This document shows positions 45,991 through 57,690 of a DNA stretch of 64,000 nucleotides, in pieces. Below the pieces are notes generated by a model. The model saw nothing but the letters and a program-made list of their open reading frames with translations. It ran no database searches and was not told the origin of the DNA. Both the position numbers and the translations under genes were made by a program. Source of the DNA: Vombatus ursinus (lineage: Eukaryota > Chordata > Mammalia > Diprotodontia > Vombatidae); the NCBI RefSeq assembly GCF_900497805.2, contig NW_020954610.1, positions 26,790,642 through 26,854,641 of the forward strand, in the 5' to 3' direction. Every line of letters starts with the position of its first letter. Position 1 is the first letter of the stretch.

Positions 45991-47129
45991 ACTGAAATTT
46001 CATCATGGGATTGTAATTCCTTTGGTGTAGGATTTCCGCCATTAAAACGCAAAGACCTTGGGGAAAGATAAACCTTATTAGTGAATCTGTTAATCAGAGT
46101 AGGTTGTCAATAAATGTTTTTTGAACAAAATTGAATTTCCACTTGGCATGAATCGGTTATATTTTTTCTTTCAAGTAGGTTTTTATAGGGGGAATGATTT
46201 GACATGGAAGGAGAAATTCAAAAGGCAGGGGTTAGGGGAATACCTGGAATGAAATTCTGCAGATCCAATGGGAAATTATCCTATTGAGGATAAAAAGAAA
46301 AAAAAAGTATGTAAGAAAAATAATGTTCTGAGATCTCACCAGTGAGATCAGATTTTTAAAATGGCCTGTGGAAGACATGAAAGTGAGTGCATGTAACTGA
46401 GGATGAATGGAAATGTTTGGCATATCAAGTACACTGTCAGGGAGGTTAAACCCATACAGGAACAGAGGCATATGATAAGCGATAAATGCTACACAAAAGG
46501 CCTTTTTAGCCATGATAAGAGCACAAGAGGCCACTTTTTTTCATGGATGGAATGATAATGGGTGATGCTGAATTTCTCTTTTACTTCTGTTTTCTCTACC
46601 CAGGAGAATGATTTGTAATCACTATACTTGAACTGTAGCAAGGGATTTACTCCTTGCCACAGGTGTCCTTCATGCTCATGTGAAGTTAAGACAACAAGCA
46701 ATTATTAAATACTTACTATGTGTAAAGCACTGTCATCTATTCTTGCTCTCCTCCCACTCATCTGTGACAATTAACACTATTGTAAGCCATATACTTTATA
46801 TTTTTATAGTGAAAAAGCAATAACATAAGTATGTAGTAATTTCTGTTCAGGAGTAGGTTGGACTGGGTGATGTCTAGGGTCTTTTCCCATTCTAATACTC
46901 CATGAGACTGAAAGATTGATGAAAGAAGAGATGATAGGACACGGGCAAGAAGCTTTTCTTTCTTCAGAATCTCTGCTAGGCATATTTCATAGCTTCAGCA
47001 TGCTTGGTACGATTCTTAGAGCATTCTGCCATTGCTACACTGTCTTAACTTGAAAGGGCCAAAGGTCACTCTTTGAACAAAAATTCCCATTTGTTCTCTG
47101 CAGGTCATTCTATTCTATATTTTCAGTAT
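45991..47129. other. No recognisable feature
   Basis: Short L2/MIR tail traces at about 46090-46120 and 46690-46740. Nothing coding supported. Confidence 0.4.
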
Positions 47130-47370
47130 TCTATATTTTCAGAGTGGAAAGAGTCCTGGATTAGCCAGGAGACTTGTGTTCTAGTCCACACTTTACCAAC
47201 AACCAGTCTTGTTACCTTGAATATGTCACTTTATTTTTTGTCTGTTGCTTTTTCTTAAAAATATGAATGATGAATTCTGCTTACTTCATAGTGTTATTGT
47301 GAGGTTCAACTGTTGTCCATGAAAGAGATTTGGAAATTATAAAGTGATATAAAAATGTAAAGTTATCATC
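47130..47370 (+). repeat. MIR SINE
   Basis: gtggaaagagtcctggatta, tagtccacactttaccaac, gttaccttgaatatgtcact, cttcatagtgttattgtgag and aaagtgatataaaaatgtaa. Confidence 0.65.
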
Positions 47371-47529
47371 AAATCTATACTTAGCATGTGTCTCAAGGCT
47401 TTTGCACAAGTCCCTTATCATATCATTCCTCATTACTCCCTGCCATAGGTTCTATCCTCATGCCAAGTCAGGTCAACATTTATTAAATACTTACAATGTG
47501 TTATCTGTTATCTGTTATAATTCCCCTCT

Positions 47530-48190
47530 CATGCATTTATGAAATCATCATTAACCTCATTTTCAAAACCTTCCTTAAAACCCTCTTCCTCTATGAAGCC
47601 ATCCCTGATAATCCTGGAAAGTTCTTTAAGCCCTCCTCCCTAAGGATCAAATGTCCCTCTACATCCCTTGACCAAGTCCCCTTTCTCTGTATTCCATCTA
47701 CACCCCTACTTCGGACCCTCATGATCTCCTATCAGAACCATCACAGTGACTTCCTAACTGGGCTCCCTTCCTCATATCTCTCCCCATTCCTATCTATTCT
47801 CCACTCAGCTGCCAAGGTGATTTTTTCTAAAGCTGACCCATATCACCATGCCCCTACTCAAGGAGTTTCAGCAATTCCTTATTAACTCCAGCATCAAATA
47901 TAAAGTCCCCTATTTTGGCATCAATAGCTCTTCATAACCTGACTCCTTTCTACCTTTTCATCCTTCTTACACCTTACCCACTCTATGAACTCTATCATCT
48001 CAAAACACTGTCCTTCTTGCAGTTCCATTAACATGATACACCATCTACCATGTCTGTGTCTTTGTAAATGCTCTGTTATACTCACCTCTGCCTTTCAGTT
48101 TTCCTTGATTCGTTCCAGCTTCAGCTCAAAGTTTATCTTTTGCTGGATGTCTTTTCTGGTGCCCCTAGTCTCTAATGACTTTCACTTCCA
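47530..48190 (+). mobile_element. L2 LINE, 3' portion
   Basis: ccctcatgatctcctatcag, cacagtgacttcctaactgg, tctattctccactcagctgc, caaggtgattttttctaaag and cttcataacctgactccttt follow the L2 order. It ends where RTE copy B begins. Confidence 0.75.
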
Positions 48191-48461
48191 GATTGTTGTT
48201 ATTGTTCAGTCATTTAGCCATGTCTGACTCTTCATGACCCCATAGATCATAACATACCAGGCCCTTCTATCCACTGTCTCCCAAAGTCTGTCCAAGTTCA
48301 TATTCATTGCTTCCATGACACTATGTATTCATTCATCCACTTCCCCTTTGGTCTTCAATCTTTCCCAATGTCAGGATCTTTTCTAATGAGTCCTATCTTC
48401 TCATTATGAGGGCAAAGTATTTAAGCTTCAGCTTCAGTATTTGACCTTGCAATGAATAGTC

Positions 48462-49264
48462 TGAATTAATTTCCTTTTTCTTTTTCTTTTTAAAAATTTC
48501 AATAGTATTTTTTCCCTATTATATGTCAAGTTAACTTTTAGCATTCAGTTTTACAAGATTTTGAGTTCCATATTTCCTCCCTCCTCTGCAGTCTTACTAT
48601 AATGGTAGGCAATTTGATAATAGTATTTATATATAAAATTAAGTAAAACATATTTTCATATCAGTCACAGTTGTGAAAGAAGAAACATATCAAAAGGAAA
48701 AAAAACATGGAAAAAATAAAACAAGTGAAAAAAGCATGCTTTGATCTGCATTCAGAGTCTATTAATTCTTTATCTAGATGTGGATAGCATTTGCCATCAT
48801 GAATCCTTTGTACTTGTCTTTGATCATTGTGTTGCTGAGAAGAGCTAAGTCTATCACAGTTGATCATCACACAATGTTGCTGATACTGTGTACGATGTTT
48901 TCCTGGTTTTTCTCGTTTCACTTTACATGAGTTCATGCAAGTCCTTACAGGTTTTTTTTAAAATCTGCCTGCTCATCATTTCTTATTGCATAATAGCAAT
49001 TTCATTACATTTATATACTACAGCTTGTTCAGCTATTCCCTAATTGATAAAATCCACTCAATTTCCAATATTTTGCCACCACAAAAAAGGCTGCTATAAA
49101 TATTTTTGCACATGTAGGTCCTTTTTTTCTTTTTTATGATCTCTTTGGTATACAGATCTAGTAATTGCTGGATAAAAGGGTATGCACAGTTTAGTTGCCC
49201 TTTGGGCCTAGTTCTAAATTGTTCTCCAGAATGGTTGGATTATTTCACAACTTGAATTAATTTC
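48462..49264 (-). mobile_element. L1 3' end inserted in RTE copy B
   Basis: The body (48474-49252) holds the L1 3' UTR and ORF2 C-terminal segment in reverse (ttttgccaccacaaaaaagg, gttgccctttgggcctagtt). The duplication tgaattaatttc flanks it at 48462-48473 and 49253-49264. RTE copy A has this sequence once, at about 8038-8049. Confidence 0.92.
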
Positions 49265-49314
49265 TGTAAGTATTGACTGATTTGATCTCCTTACTGTCCA
49301 AGGGACTCTCACAA

Positions 49315-51521
49315 GTCTTTTCCAGAAAATATAAAAATAATCAAACTGTCTAAAAGCTACAACCAAAAAAAGAATCTTGATACAATAATACAAGAAATAA
49401 TTAAAGAAAATTGTCCTGTAGTGTTAGAACAAGATGGGATAACAGAAATAGAAAAAATACACTGATCACCACCTGAAAGAGATCCTATGAGGAAAACCTA
49501 TGGGAATATTATAGTTAATTATCAAAACTCCCAGCTCAAGGAGAAAATATTGCAAGAAACAAGAAAAATATAATTCAAATATGGTGGAGCCACAATAAGA
49601 ATCACATAAGACCTAGCAATAGCTGAAGTAAAAGTTAAGCATAGTCCTGAAGGAAAAATGGACATTCATTGGATTGCCAGACTTTCAGGATTTTATTGCA
49701 AAAAGATTGAACTTAACAGAAAATTTGACATACAAGATCCTAGAGAAATATAAGGTAAACATCAAAGACTAATTACAAGAGACTCAATAAGGATAGACTG
49801 TTCACTTTTTACACAAGGAAATGTAAGCTGTATGTCTAAGATTGTAATTAGTAATTGGGTAGTTAAAAAGAAAGATTGGGGTAGAGCTGAGTATGATGTG
49901 ATTTTAAGAAATAATACTGTCTAAGAAAAGGTAAAAAGAGTAATTATCTTATACAAATGAGATGTGAGAGGAAAAACTGACACAGAGAAATTAGATGGGG
50001 GAGGAGGGCTGATAGTTCTGGAATCTTACTCTCATTAGGAATGGGTTAATGAGGGAATAATACATATATATTTACAAAGGAATAAAAGTCTTCTAAATTT
50101 ATTAAGAAATAAGAGGGTGAGGGAATAGGATGGGAGCTATAGAAGGGTGTATAGATGAATGGGAATGGGATAATAAGAGAATAACATATATATTGATTAT
50201 TTATATATATGTATGTGTTTGCATGTATCCACACTTAATTGTAGCCTTCTTGGAGGAGAGGGGGAGGAAGGGGGAAAAAGAATAAAGGAATAAGGAAATT
50301 TAGGATGGGGGAATTTAAGAATTTTAGGAAATGATAATGGAGGGATCTTGAAATAAAAAGGTGAGGGAATAAAATAAGGGGGAGCATAGAAGGGTGTCTA
50401 GATTAACAGGAATGGGATAAGGAGGGAATAACATATGTATTTGGAAGGCTGTCAAAGCCTTCTGAATTCAGATAGAAACAAGAGGGTAAGGGGAAAGGGT
50501 TGGGGGGAGAGGATCAGGTGGTAGGTTAAATAATAGGAGGGCAAGATAGTGGGTAGAAGTAAAATAGAGGTGTCAGGAGGGATAGGAAATAGGAGATACA
50601 CACAAACAAAATAAAAATCGGGAATAGAATTTATTAGGAAAAAAAACCAGCAGTAGTACTCATCATCTGAGACAAAGCTAAAATAGATTTAATCAAAAGA
50701 GAAAAATAGGGAAACTACACATATTAACCAATGTTGTTTTAGACTACTTAAAATAACTTACAGTATAAAGTGTATTGCTGTGGTGCAGGAAATGTGAGTT
50801 GGTTGACTTAGAAAAATATGAAAAAACTTGGACTCATGAAGGAAGATGTTTTATACACCCTCAGAGAAACAGAGGACAAATAAGCGTAGTATGGTCTTAC
50901 CTAGATGCATATGAATGTACAGTTATATATATGAGTATGATTGAAGCTATCTAAGTATATGTATATGTATGTATATATATTTCTGTGCATATGTGTATAT
51001 ATGTGTATATATGTATATATAGGTGTATATATGTACATCTGTGTTTGTGCATGCATATGTGTATGTATATGTGTGTATATATATGTGCGTGTGCATGCAT
51101 GTGTATATACATGTGTATATATCTATATGTCTCTCTATATATAATATATACAATATATATATACACATATATATATATGTATTTCCATGCTTAATTATAG
51201 CCTCTTGGGAGAGGGCTGGGAGGAAGGTAGTGGGGGGAGAACAAAGTAAAAAGCACATAGCAAAAACAAAAGAAAGCTTACAAAGAGACAAAGAAAAGAT
51301 GGATAGCTCTGAACACAATGTGTAGTATTTATTGTATTGGCTTTCTTGAAGTGGAAATTTATTACTGTATATTTTGAGTCCTCTTTTATATTGTGCTGTG
51401 CACGTGGCAATGATTTTTTTCTTATTTTGTATTTAAGTTTTACCATTCAAGTTTACAATGTTTTTCTTTTCTTCTTGTGTATTTAAGTTTAAAATCAATT
51501 AATAAAAAAAGTCTTCTCCAG
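49315..51521 (+). mobile_element. HAL1-like element, copy B, inserted in RTE copy B
   Basis: The 5'-truncated body (49326-51510) begins within the ORF1-type region: CPVVLEQDGITEIEKIH, SPPERDPMRKTYGNIIVNYQ and KEKILQETRK are readable, corresponding to the RRM-CTD link of L1 ORF1. A long purine-rich region, a microsatellite and an A-tail follow, with no ORF2. The duplication gtctt(t/c)tccag lies at 49315-49325 and 51511-51521, and RTE copy A has the related site once (near 8098). Confidence 0.85.
50925..51182. repeat. TATG/TATA-rich microsatellite in HAL1-like copy B
   Basis: gtatatatgtgtatatatg-type units at the same position as in copy A. They generate spurious open frames. Confidence 0.9.
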
Positions 51522-53039
51522 CACCACAATTCGAAAGTGTTGATTCTGTGATGCTCAGCTTTCCTTATAGTCCAAGTCTCATAGACATACATTGCTATTG
51601 GGGAAAAAAAACACAAAAAACCCCTCCAAAACATAGTTTTCACTATATGAACAAAAGTCATCAAGATGATGTTACTATTTCCTACTATGCTGTCCATAAT
51701 TGACATAGCTTTCCTTCCAAGGAACAAGTGTTTTTTTTTTTTTAATTTCATGGCTGAAGTTGCCATCTGTAGCCAGATTTGAGCCAAAGAATGTAAAATC
51801 TGACATTACTTCCATTTCTTCTCACTTTATTTGCCAAGAAGTAATGGCACCAGTTGCCATGATCTTAGTTTTTTTTTATGTTAAACTTCAAACCAGCTTT
51901 TACACTCTCCTCTTTCAACTCCATTAAGTGGCTTCATAATTCCTCACTTTCTGCCATCAGATTTGTATTGTTTGCATATCTAAGTTTATTGCAGTTTCTC
52001 CTGGCAACCTCAATTCTGGCTTTTGATTCATTTAGTCTGGCATTTTGCATGATGTCCTCTGCATATAAATTAAATAAAGTGACAATATAAAGTCTTGTCA
52101 TACTCCTTTTTGAATCTTTAAACAATCAGTTGTTCCCTGTTTGTTTCTCACTGGTGCTTCTTGACCCACATACAGTTTCCTTAGGTAACAAGTAATGATC
52201 TGGTACTCCTATCTCTTTGAGGACTTGTCACATTTTGTTGTGATCCACATAGTCAGAAACTTTAGTGCAGTAAATGAAGCAGAAGTAGATGTTTTTTCTG
52301 GAACTTCTTTGCTTTCTCATAATCCAGGGAATGTTGACAATTTGGTCTCTAGTTCCTCTGCCTCTTCAAAAACCAGCCGTCTCTTCTGGTAATTTTCACT
52401 TTACTATTGCTGAAGCTTGGCTTGCAGAGTCTTAAGCATAACCTTGCTGGCATGTGAAATGAGCACAATCGTTCAGTAATCTAAACATTCTTTGGCATTG
52501 TCCTTTAGGACTGGGATGTAAATGGATGTTTTCCAATTCATTGGCCACTGTTGAGTCTTCCAAATTTGTTGACATATTGAATGCAGCACATCTTTTAGGG
52601 TTTTAAACAGCTTAGCTGGAATTCCATCACCTCCACTGGCCTTATTTAGCAATTAATTTAGCAATGCCTCCTGAGGACCACTTGGCTTCATTCTCCATGA
52701 TTTCTGGCTCTAGATCAGTAACCACAGCATTGTGGTTATTGGTGATGTTAAGACCTTTCTCATAGTTCTTTTGCCACTGCTTAATCTCTTCTACTTCTAA
52801 GTCCCTACCATCTTTTTGTCTTTTATCATACCAATTTTTGTGTGATTCGTTCCCTTGATATTATCTAATTTTCTTGAAGAGATCTCTTATTTTTCCCATC
52901 TTATTGTTTTCTTCTATTTCTTTTCATTACTCATTTAAGAAAATCATATTTTTCCTTGCTATTTCAGATTATTTTCCATCTATTTTCCATATATCTTTTA
53001 TGTACTTAGTTATTCACAAGTTGTCTCCCTGATTAGAAT

Positions 53040-53140
53040 CTAGGTGACCAAAAGGCAAACATTTTATTTTCATCTCCACCCCTTAGTGCAGCATCTGACA
53101 CTTAGTAAGCACTTAATAAATGCTTGTTGACTGACATGCC
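53040..53140 (+). repeat. L2-type 3' tail
   Basis: cagcatctgacacttagtaa, gcacttaataaatgcttgtt and gactgaca. Confidence 0.65.
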
Positions 53141-54179
53141 CACAATTAGCACTCAGAGTTGCACTTGGAGTAGAGTTGGCTTTTTCTTTTCTTTGTTCCA
53201 CAATCCTAATCATTGTAGAAAATTTAGGGCATTTTATAGCTATGTAGTTCTCTGACCTTCCTTGCCTTGACTTAGGAAATGAAGGAAGGGAAAAGAACAA
53301 TGGGCATTTATGAGTGATATAATCTCTGACTTTCCAATGCCTAGTGTATTGCACTGTGGATTACATCATGCTCTCTCCTGTCTCTGTGTCTATTGATGCT
53401 GCATGTTAGATTAGGACAGTCTAGGGTTCAGTCAAGGGGCTGCAAAGGTTTAATTTCTCATCTTGAAAGCATCAACTTTAGGGGTAGTTCTGAAAAATTC
53501 ATTAGGGGAATAATGGTAGGTCCATCATTTATACGGCCCCACAGGCCTTTTGGTAAATAATGACCTATGGATTGGGGCTGTAATGGCCAAGTGCAGTATT
53601 AAACTCACTTTTTGCCTCTTCCTAGTCTGGTTAGTGAATTTTGATATATTAAATTTTACATTCAGGAGCCAATTTTCTTTTTGATAAATTCATGCCCCTG
53701 GGTGGTATAATATGGTTCGCTGCATTAGGGACTTTCAGGTTGTTTCTCCACAGGCAAATGATCAGGAAAGCAGGTAGAGTCTGCCACCCATTATGTGGAT
53801 GATTTCCTTTCCTGGGGGCCTGGACTCCAGAATGTGTTTGCATGTCCTTACTACCCTGGGAATGCTGGTTGTGAAAATAGATAGGGGGAAGTTACAGAAC
53901 TTTGTAACTTTTTACCACATCCTTGTCTGGATTGCCAACTTGAGACCTGGATGAAAAATGCCATATTAATACCTATACAATAAAACTTCTGGAGATCTGG
54001 GACCCTTTGTGGAAGAGTTCTTCTGGATTGATATACTTTCCAGATATCTGAGAGTTTATCTTCATATCTACCAATTTAAAACTAAAAGTATTTTGAATGG
54101 AAATATTTTTAAAATGTGTGATAATATTTCTCACACTATGCTCTGTGAATTAGAATAATAATTCTTATTCTTTTTTGCT
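53141..54179. other. No recognisable feature
   Basis: Unique-looking. An aataaaacttctggag phrase near 53980 is isolated and not enough to call an element. Confidence 0.4.
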
Positions 54180-54350
54180 TCATAAACACCTTGACTGTCA
54201 GGTGAAGTTTATGGAACACTTCTAAGAATAGTGTTTTTAAGTGCATAAGTTAAAATACAAAGGATTATAAAGGAAACAGATTTTATTGAAATCATTATTG
54301 ACATATTTTAAATCAAGGTAATCGAACCTAGGTTAGGAAGCCCTGACTTA
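54180..54350. mobile_element. DNA-transposon remnant, same family as 24.4 kb
   Basis: ggtgaagtttatggaacact, aatacaaaggattataaagg and aaacagattttattgaaat parallel the 24.4-kb copy, and the right end ggttaggaagccct is a decayed inverted end. Confidence 0.55.
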
Positions 54351-54359
54351 GAAAAGTCT

Positions 54360-54490
54360 TAGAGATACTGAAAATCTGAAAGACTTGCCTAACTGGGATC
54401 ACAGAGCTAGTTTATATCAGAAAAAGGATTTGAACTCAAGTCTTCTTGACTCGAGGTGCAATAATTTATTGACTATATTGCTTTCTCTCA
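54360..54490 (-). repeat. MIR-type SINE fragment
   Basis: actgggatcacagagctagt, gatttgaactcaagtcttct and tgactcgaggtgcaata are a reversed MIR 5' half. Confidence 0.6.
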
Positions 54491-54517
54491 CATTGTAGGG
54501 TGAACATAATTAAAGGT

Positions 54518-54784
54518 TTTCTTGTTGTTGTTTTGTTGTAGTTTGGTTGTGCCCAACTCTTTGTGACCCCATTTGTGTTTTTCTTGGCAAAGATACTAGA
54601 ATGGTTCCCCATTTCCTTCTGCAGATCATTTTACAGATGAGGAAACTGAGGCATACAGGGTTAAATGACCCAGGGGTCACACAGCTGGTAAGTGAAGGCT
54701 AGATTTGAACTCAGGTCATCCTTACTCCAGGTCCAGTGCTATATCTACTCCTCTACCTAACTGCATCCCTCCCCTTTCTTGTTG
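54518..54784 (-). mobile_element. tRNA-RTE SINE with target-site duplication
   Basis: The reverse element (54528-54774) starts with the RTE tail (gttgtgcccaactctttgtg, ttcttggcaaagatactag), then cattttacagatgaggaaac and the head end tctactcctctacctaactg. The duplication tttcttgttg lies at 54518-54527 and 54775-54784. Confidence 0.85.
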
Positions 54785-55054
54785 ATAAAAGATCAGAATT
54801 TTGAACATTAATTATCAAACTATTGTACACTAATGCAGTGAGGCCCTGAAGATCTTTTCAGGCAATTAGGCTGCTTGTCCTTTCTTTCTTTGTTTCTTTG
54901 TTTCTTTTTTTAACTAATTTTATTTCAGCTGAAAAATGACGAGCGTTAGTTGAAAACAGCATAGGACTTGGCTGACCCTCTTTTGAACTTATTCACAAGG
55001 CTATTCTTTGATTTCCACAAAACAGATCAATAGCAACAAAAAGCATTTTTGAAC

Positions 55055-55135
55055 AATTTTGGAAATGAGACCTTTATCTGAGAAATTTGCTGTGAAGATT
55101 TTTATAAATTTTATACATATGCTATGTACTACTAG
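55055..55135 (-). mobile_element. Short L1 ORF2 fragment (weak)
   Basis: ttttggaaatgagacctttatc followed by gagaaatttgctgtgaag (quoted in part) resembles the ORF2 segment at 4630-4660. Confidence 0.45.
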
Positions 55136-55171
55136 TTATTTATATTATGAAGCTAATGGAAACAATAGGAA

Positions 55172-56770
55172 TTTTTTTTCTTTTTTTATTAATTAATTAA
55201 TTGATTTTTAGTTTTCAACATTCGCTTCCACAAAATTTTGAGTTCAAATTTTCTCTTCATCTCTCCCCTAGACCACTCCAAGATGGCATGCATTCTAAAT
55301 ACCCCTTCCCCCAATCTGCCCTCCCTTCTATTAAGGCCCCTCTTCTCTTATCCCCTTCCCCTTCTATTTTCTTGTAGGGCAGGATAAATTTCTATACCCC
55401 TTTGCCTGTATATCTTATTTTCCATTTGCATGTAAAAACAATTTTTAAAATTAGTTTCTAAAACTTTGAATTCCAAATTCTCTCCCTTCCTTCCTCCCCA
55501 CCCACCCTCATTGAGAAGGCAAGCAATTTGATATAACTTAGACATGTGTAGTAATGCAAAACACTTCTATAATAGTCATGTTGTGAAAGACTAACTATAT
55601 TTCCCTCCATCCTATCCCACCCCCCATTTATTCTATTCTCTCCTTTAACCATGTCCCTCCTCAAAAGTGTTTGCCTCTGATTACCCCCTCCCCCAATATG
55701 CTCTCCCTTCTATCATCCCCCCTTCTTTTCCCCTTTCCCCTCATTTTCCTCCAACTACCCTAGTACTGACAAAGGTCTCATGAGTTACAAATATCATCTT
55801 TCCATGCAGGAATGTAAACAGTTCAACCTTAATAGTCTCTTATGATTTCTCTTTCCTGATTACCTCTTCAGGCTTCTCTTGAGTCTTGTATTTAAAAGTC
55901 AAATAGTCAAATTTTCTATTCAGCTCTGGTCTTTTCATCAAGAATGCTTGAAAGTCCACTATTTCACTGAATATCCATTTTTTCCCTTGAAGGATTTTAC
56001 TTAGTTTTTCTGGGTAGATGATTCTTGGCTAGTTCCTAGCTCCTTTGACCTCTGGAATATTGTATTCCAAGACCTCTGATCCCTTAATGTAGAAGTGTTA
56101 AATCTTGTGTTATACTAATTGTGTTTCCACAATACTTGAATTGTTTCTTTCTGGCTGCTTGAAATATTTTCTCCTTGACCTGAGAACTGTGGAATTTGGC
56201 TACAATATTCCTAGGAGTTTTCCTTTGGGGATCTCTTTCAGGAGGTGATTGATGGATTCTTTCAATTTCTGCTTTACCTTCTGGTTCTAGAATATCAGAG
56301 CAGTTTTGCTTGATAATTTCTTGAAAGATGATATCTAGACTCTTTTTTTAAATCATGGTTTTCAAGTAGTTCAATAATTTTTAAATTATCTCTCCTGGAT
56401 TATTTTCTAGGTCAGTTGTTTGTTCAATGAGATTTTTCACATTGTCTTCTATTTTTTTCATTCTTTTGGTTTTGTTTTATAATTTCTTTATTTCTCATAA
56501 AGTCATTAGCTTCCAGTTGTTCCATTCTAATTTTTAAGAATTATTTTCTTCAGTCAGCTTTTGGACTTCCTTTTCCATTTGGCCAACTCTGCTTTTCGAG
56601 ACATTCTTCTCCTCATTGGCTTTTTACTTGTCCTTTCGCTAAATGGCCCATATCTGTTGTGCTCTGAGGTTTGTCTTATCTTTTTTGCAGTTTTTTCCCC
56701 ATTTTTGCTATTATGGTTAGTTATCTTTTTTATGCTTTCAGTGTCCCACTTTTTAGCAACCCTCTAATTC
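55172..56770 (-). mobile_element. Mosaic L1 lacking ORF2, with ORF1 remnant
   Basis: In plus-strand order: T-rich 3' end, about 90 bases of L1 3' UTR (gttttcaacattcgcttcca), inter-ORF spacer (55300-55420), a second 3' UTR-like piece (55425-55590, gaaggcaagcaatttgatat), spacer again (55595-55800), then ORF1 in reverse to about 56770. ORF1 landmarks on the plus strand are tctggtcttttcatcaagaa, aggtgattgatggattcttt, gataatttcttgaaagatga and ccatttggccaactctgctt, parallel to 6.9-7.65 kb. Confidence 0.8.
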
Positions 56771-57469
56771 CTTCTAATTTGTTATTTCTAATACGTAATT
56801 GCCTGGAAAGCTGGTAGCTATTCAACAAAGGTCATTTAAAGACTTTTATGAATAAAGCAGTTAAACATTTGGACCTATTCTTTGGTTGCTCAAAGTACCT
56901 CTTCCCTCTCTCTGTGTGTCTATTTCCTGAATCAGCTATTGGTGAGGTAATCAAATTGCTGAGTTCCAGATAGATAAAGTATTATTGTGTTAATGGTGTT
57001 ATGATTTTGTGTGTGTGTGTACGCATGTTTGTTGATGACTTTGGTATTCTATCTATATCTTCTTGTAAAATGCACTCAAATGCTTCAAGGGAATCACTTA
57101 TGATTTAGTTAAAGCCATTGTCCTTTAAGGGCTTGGGTTTAGTCGTTAAATGAAACACTTATTGCCTTCTTCCAAGGAGGGTGATTTTACTTCAGTAAGA
57201 TATATCACCCTAACTGTGGGATCCTTACAGGGCCAGAGGGTCTGCGTCAGGAGCTGGAGCACAGCAAGCTTTAGAGCAGAACATGCTTATAGGGGAAGGT
57301 ATTGTGTGACTCTTTGAGAAAGAAACCATAACATTATTATTCATGACTCTGCATTTTGGCTATGTGGTGAGGTGACCTTCATGTGGTTCCTCCAAAGAGA
57401 ACCAGCTTATACTAACCATATCAAGAAGGCTCCACAAGTTCCTTACTCTAGTAAGACCCTGAAGATAGG
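56771..57469. other. No recognisable feature
   Basis: Unique-looking with a short GT run near 57008. Confidence 0.45.
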
Positions 57470-57690
57470 CTGCTAGTTGGCATAGTCAGTAAGAGTGCTG
57501 AACTTTGAGTCAGGAAGATAAGAGTTTAAATCCTGCCACAGACACTTGTCTTTTCTCTGCTTCAGTTTTCTCATCTGGGGATAATATTATCTTTCTCACA
57601 GAGTTGCTGGGAGGATCAAATGATACAGCATATGTAGAGTACCTTGCAAGCCTTAAAGTGCTATATAAATGATATTATTAGTTGAGAGCA
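57470..57690 (+). repeat. MIR SINE, near full length
   Basis: tagttggcatagtcagtaag, gctgaactttgagtcaggaa, ttcagttttctcatctgggg, gttgctgggaggatcaaatg and cttaaagtgctatataaatg. Confidence 0.8.

Larger units (their letters stand above)
48192..52960 (-). mobile_element. RTE/BovB-like LINE (copy B), twice interrupted
   Basis: Three pieces form one RTE element: 48192-48473 (3' tail and C-terminus), 49253-49325, and 51511-52960. The minus-strand product shows TWTIRKAEHHRINTFELWCW (51.5-51.6 kb), LFNLYAEDIMQNARLNESKA and NKLRYANNTNLMAES (51.94-52.1 kb). The YADD catalytic box reads YANN. Sequence order matches copy A base for base around both insertion points, with only one copy of each target there. 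The 3' tail gttattgttcagtca is shared with the tRNA-RTE SINEs. Confidence 0.88.

Noticed and set aside
47496-47885. A 129-codon plus-strand frame.
   Set aside because: It lies in a diverged L2 3' region, which is not coding in this frame to my knowledge.
50941-51325. Same type of Tyr/Ile/Cys-rich open frames.
   Set aside because: Microsatellite translation in HAL1-like copy B.
53640-54030. Possible LTR-like stretch with an aataaaact phrase.
   Set aside because: No paired repeat, primer site or internal region was seen, so no element can be supported.
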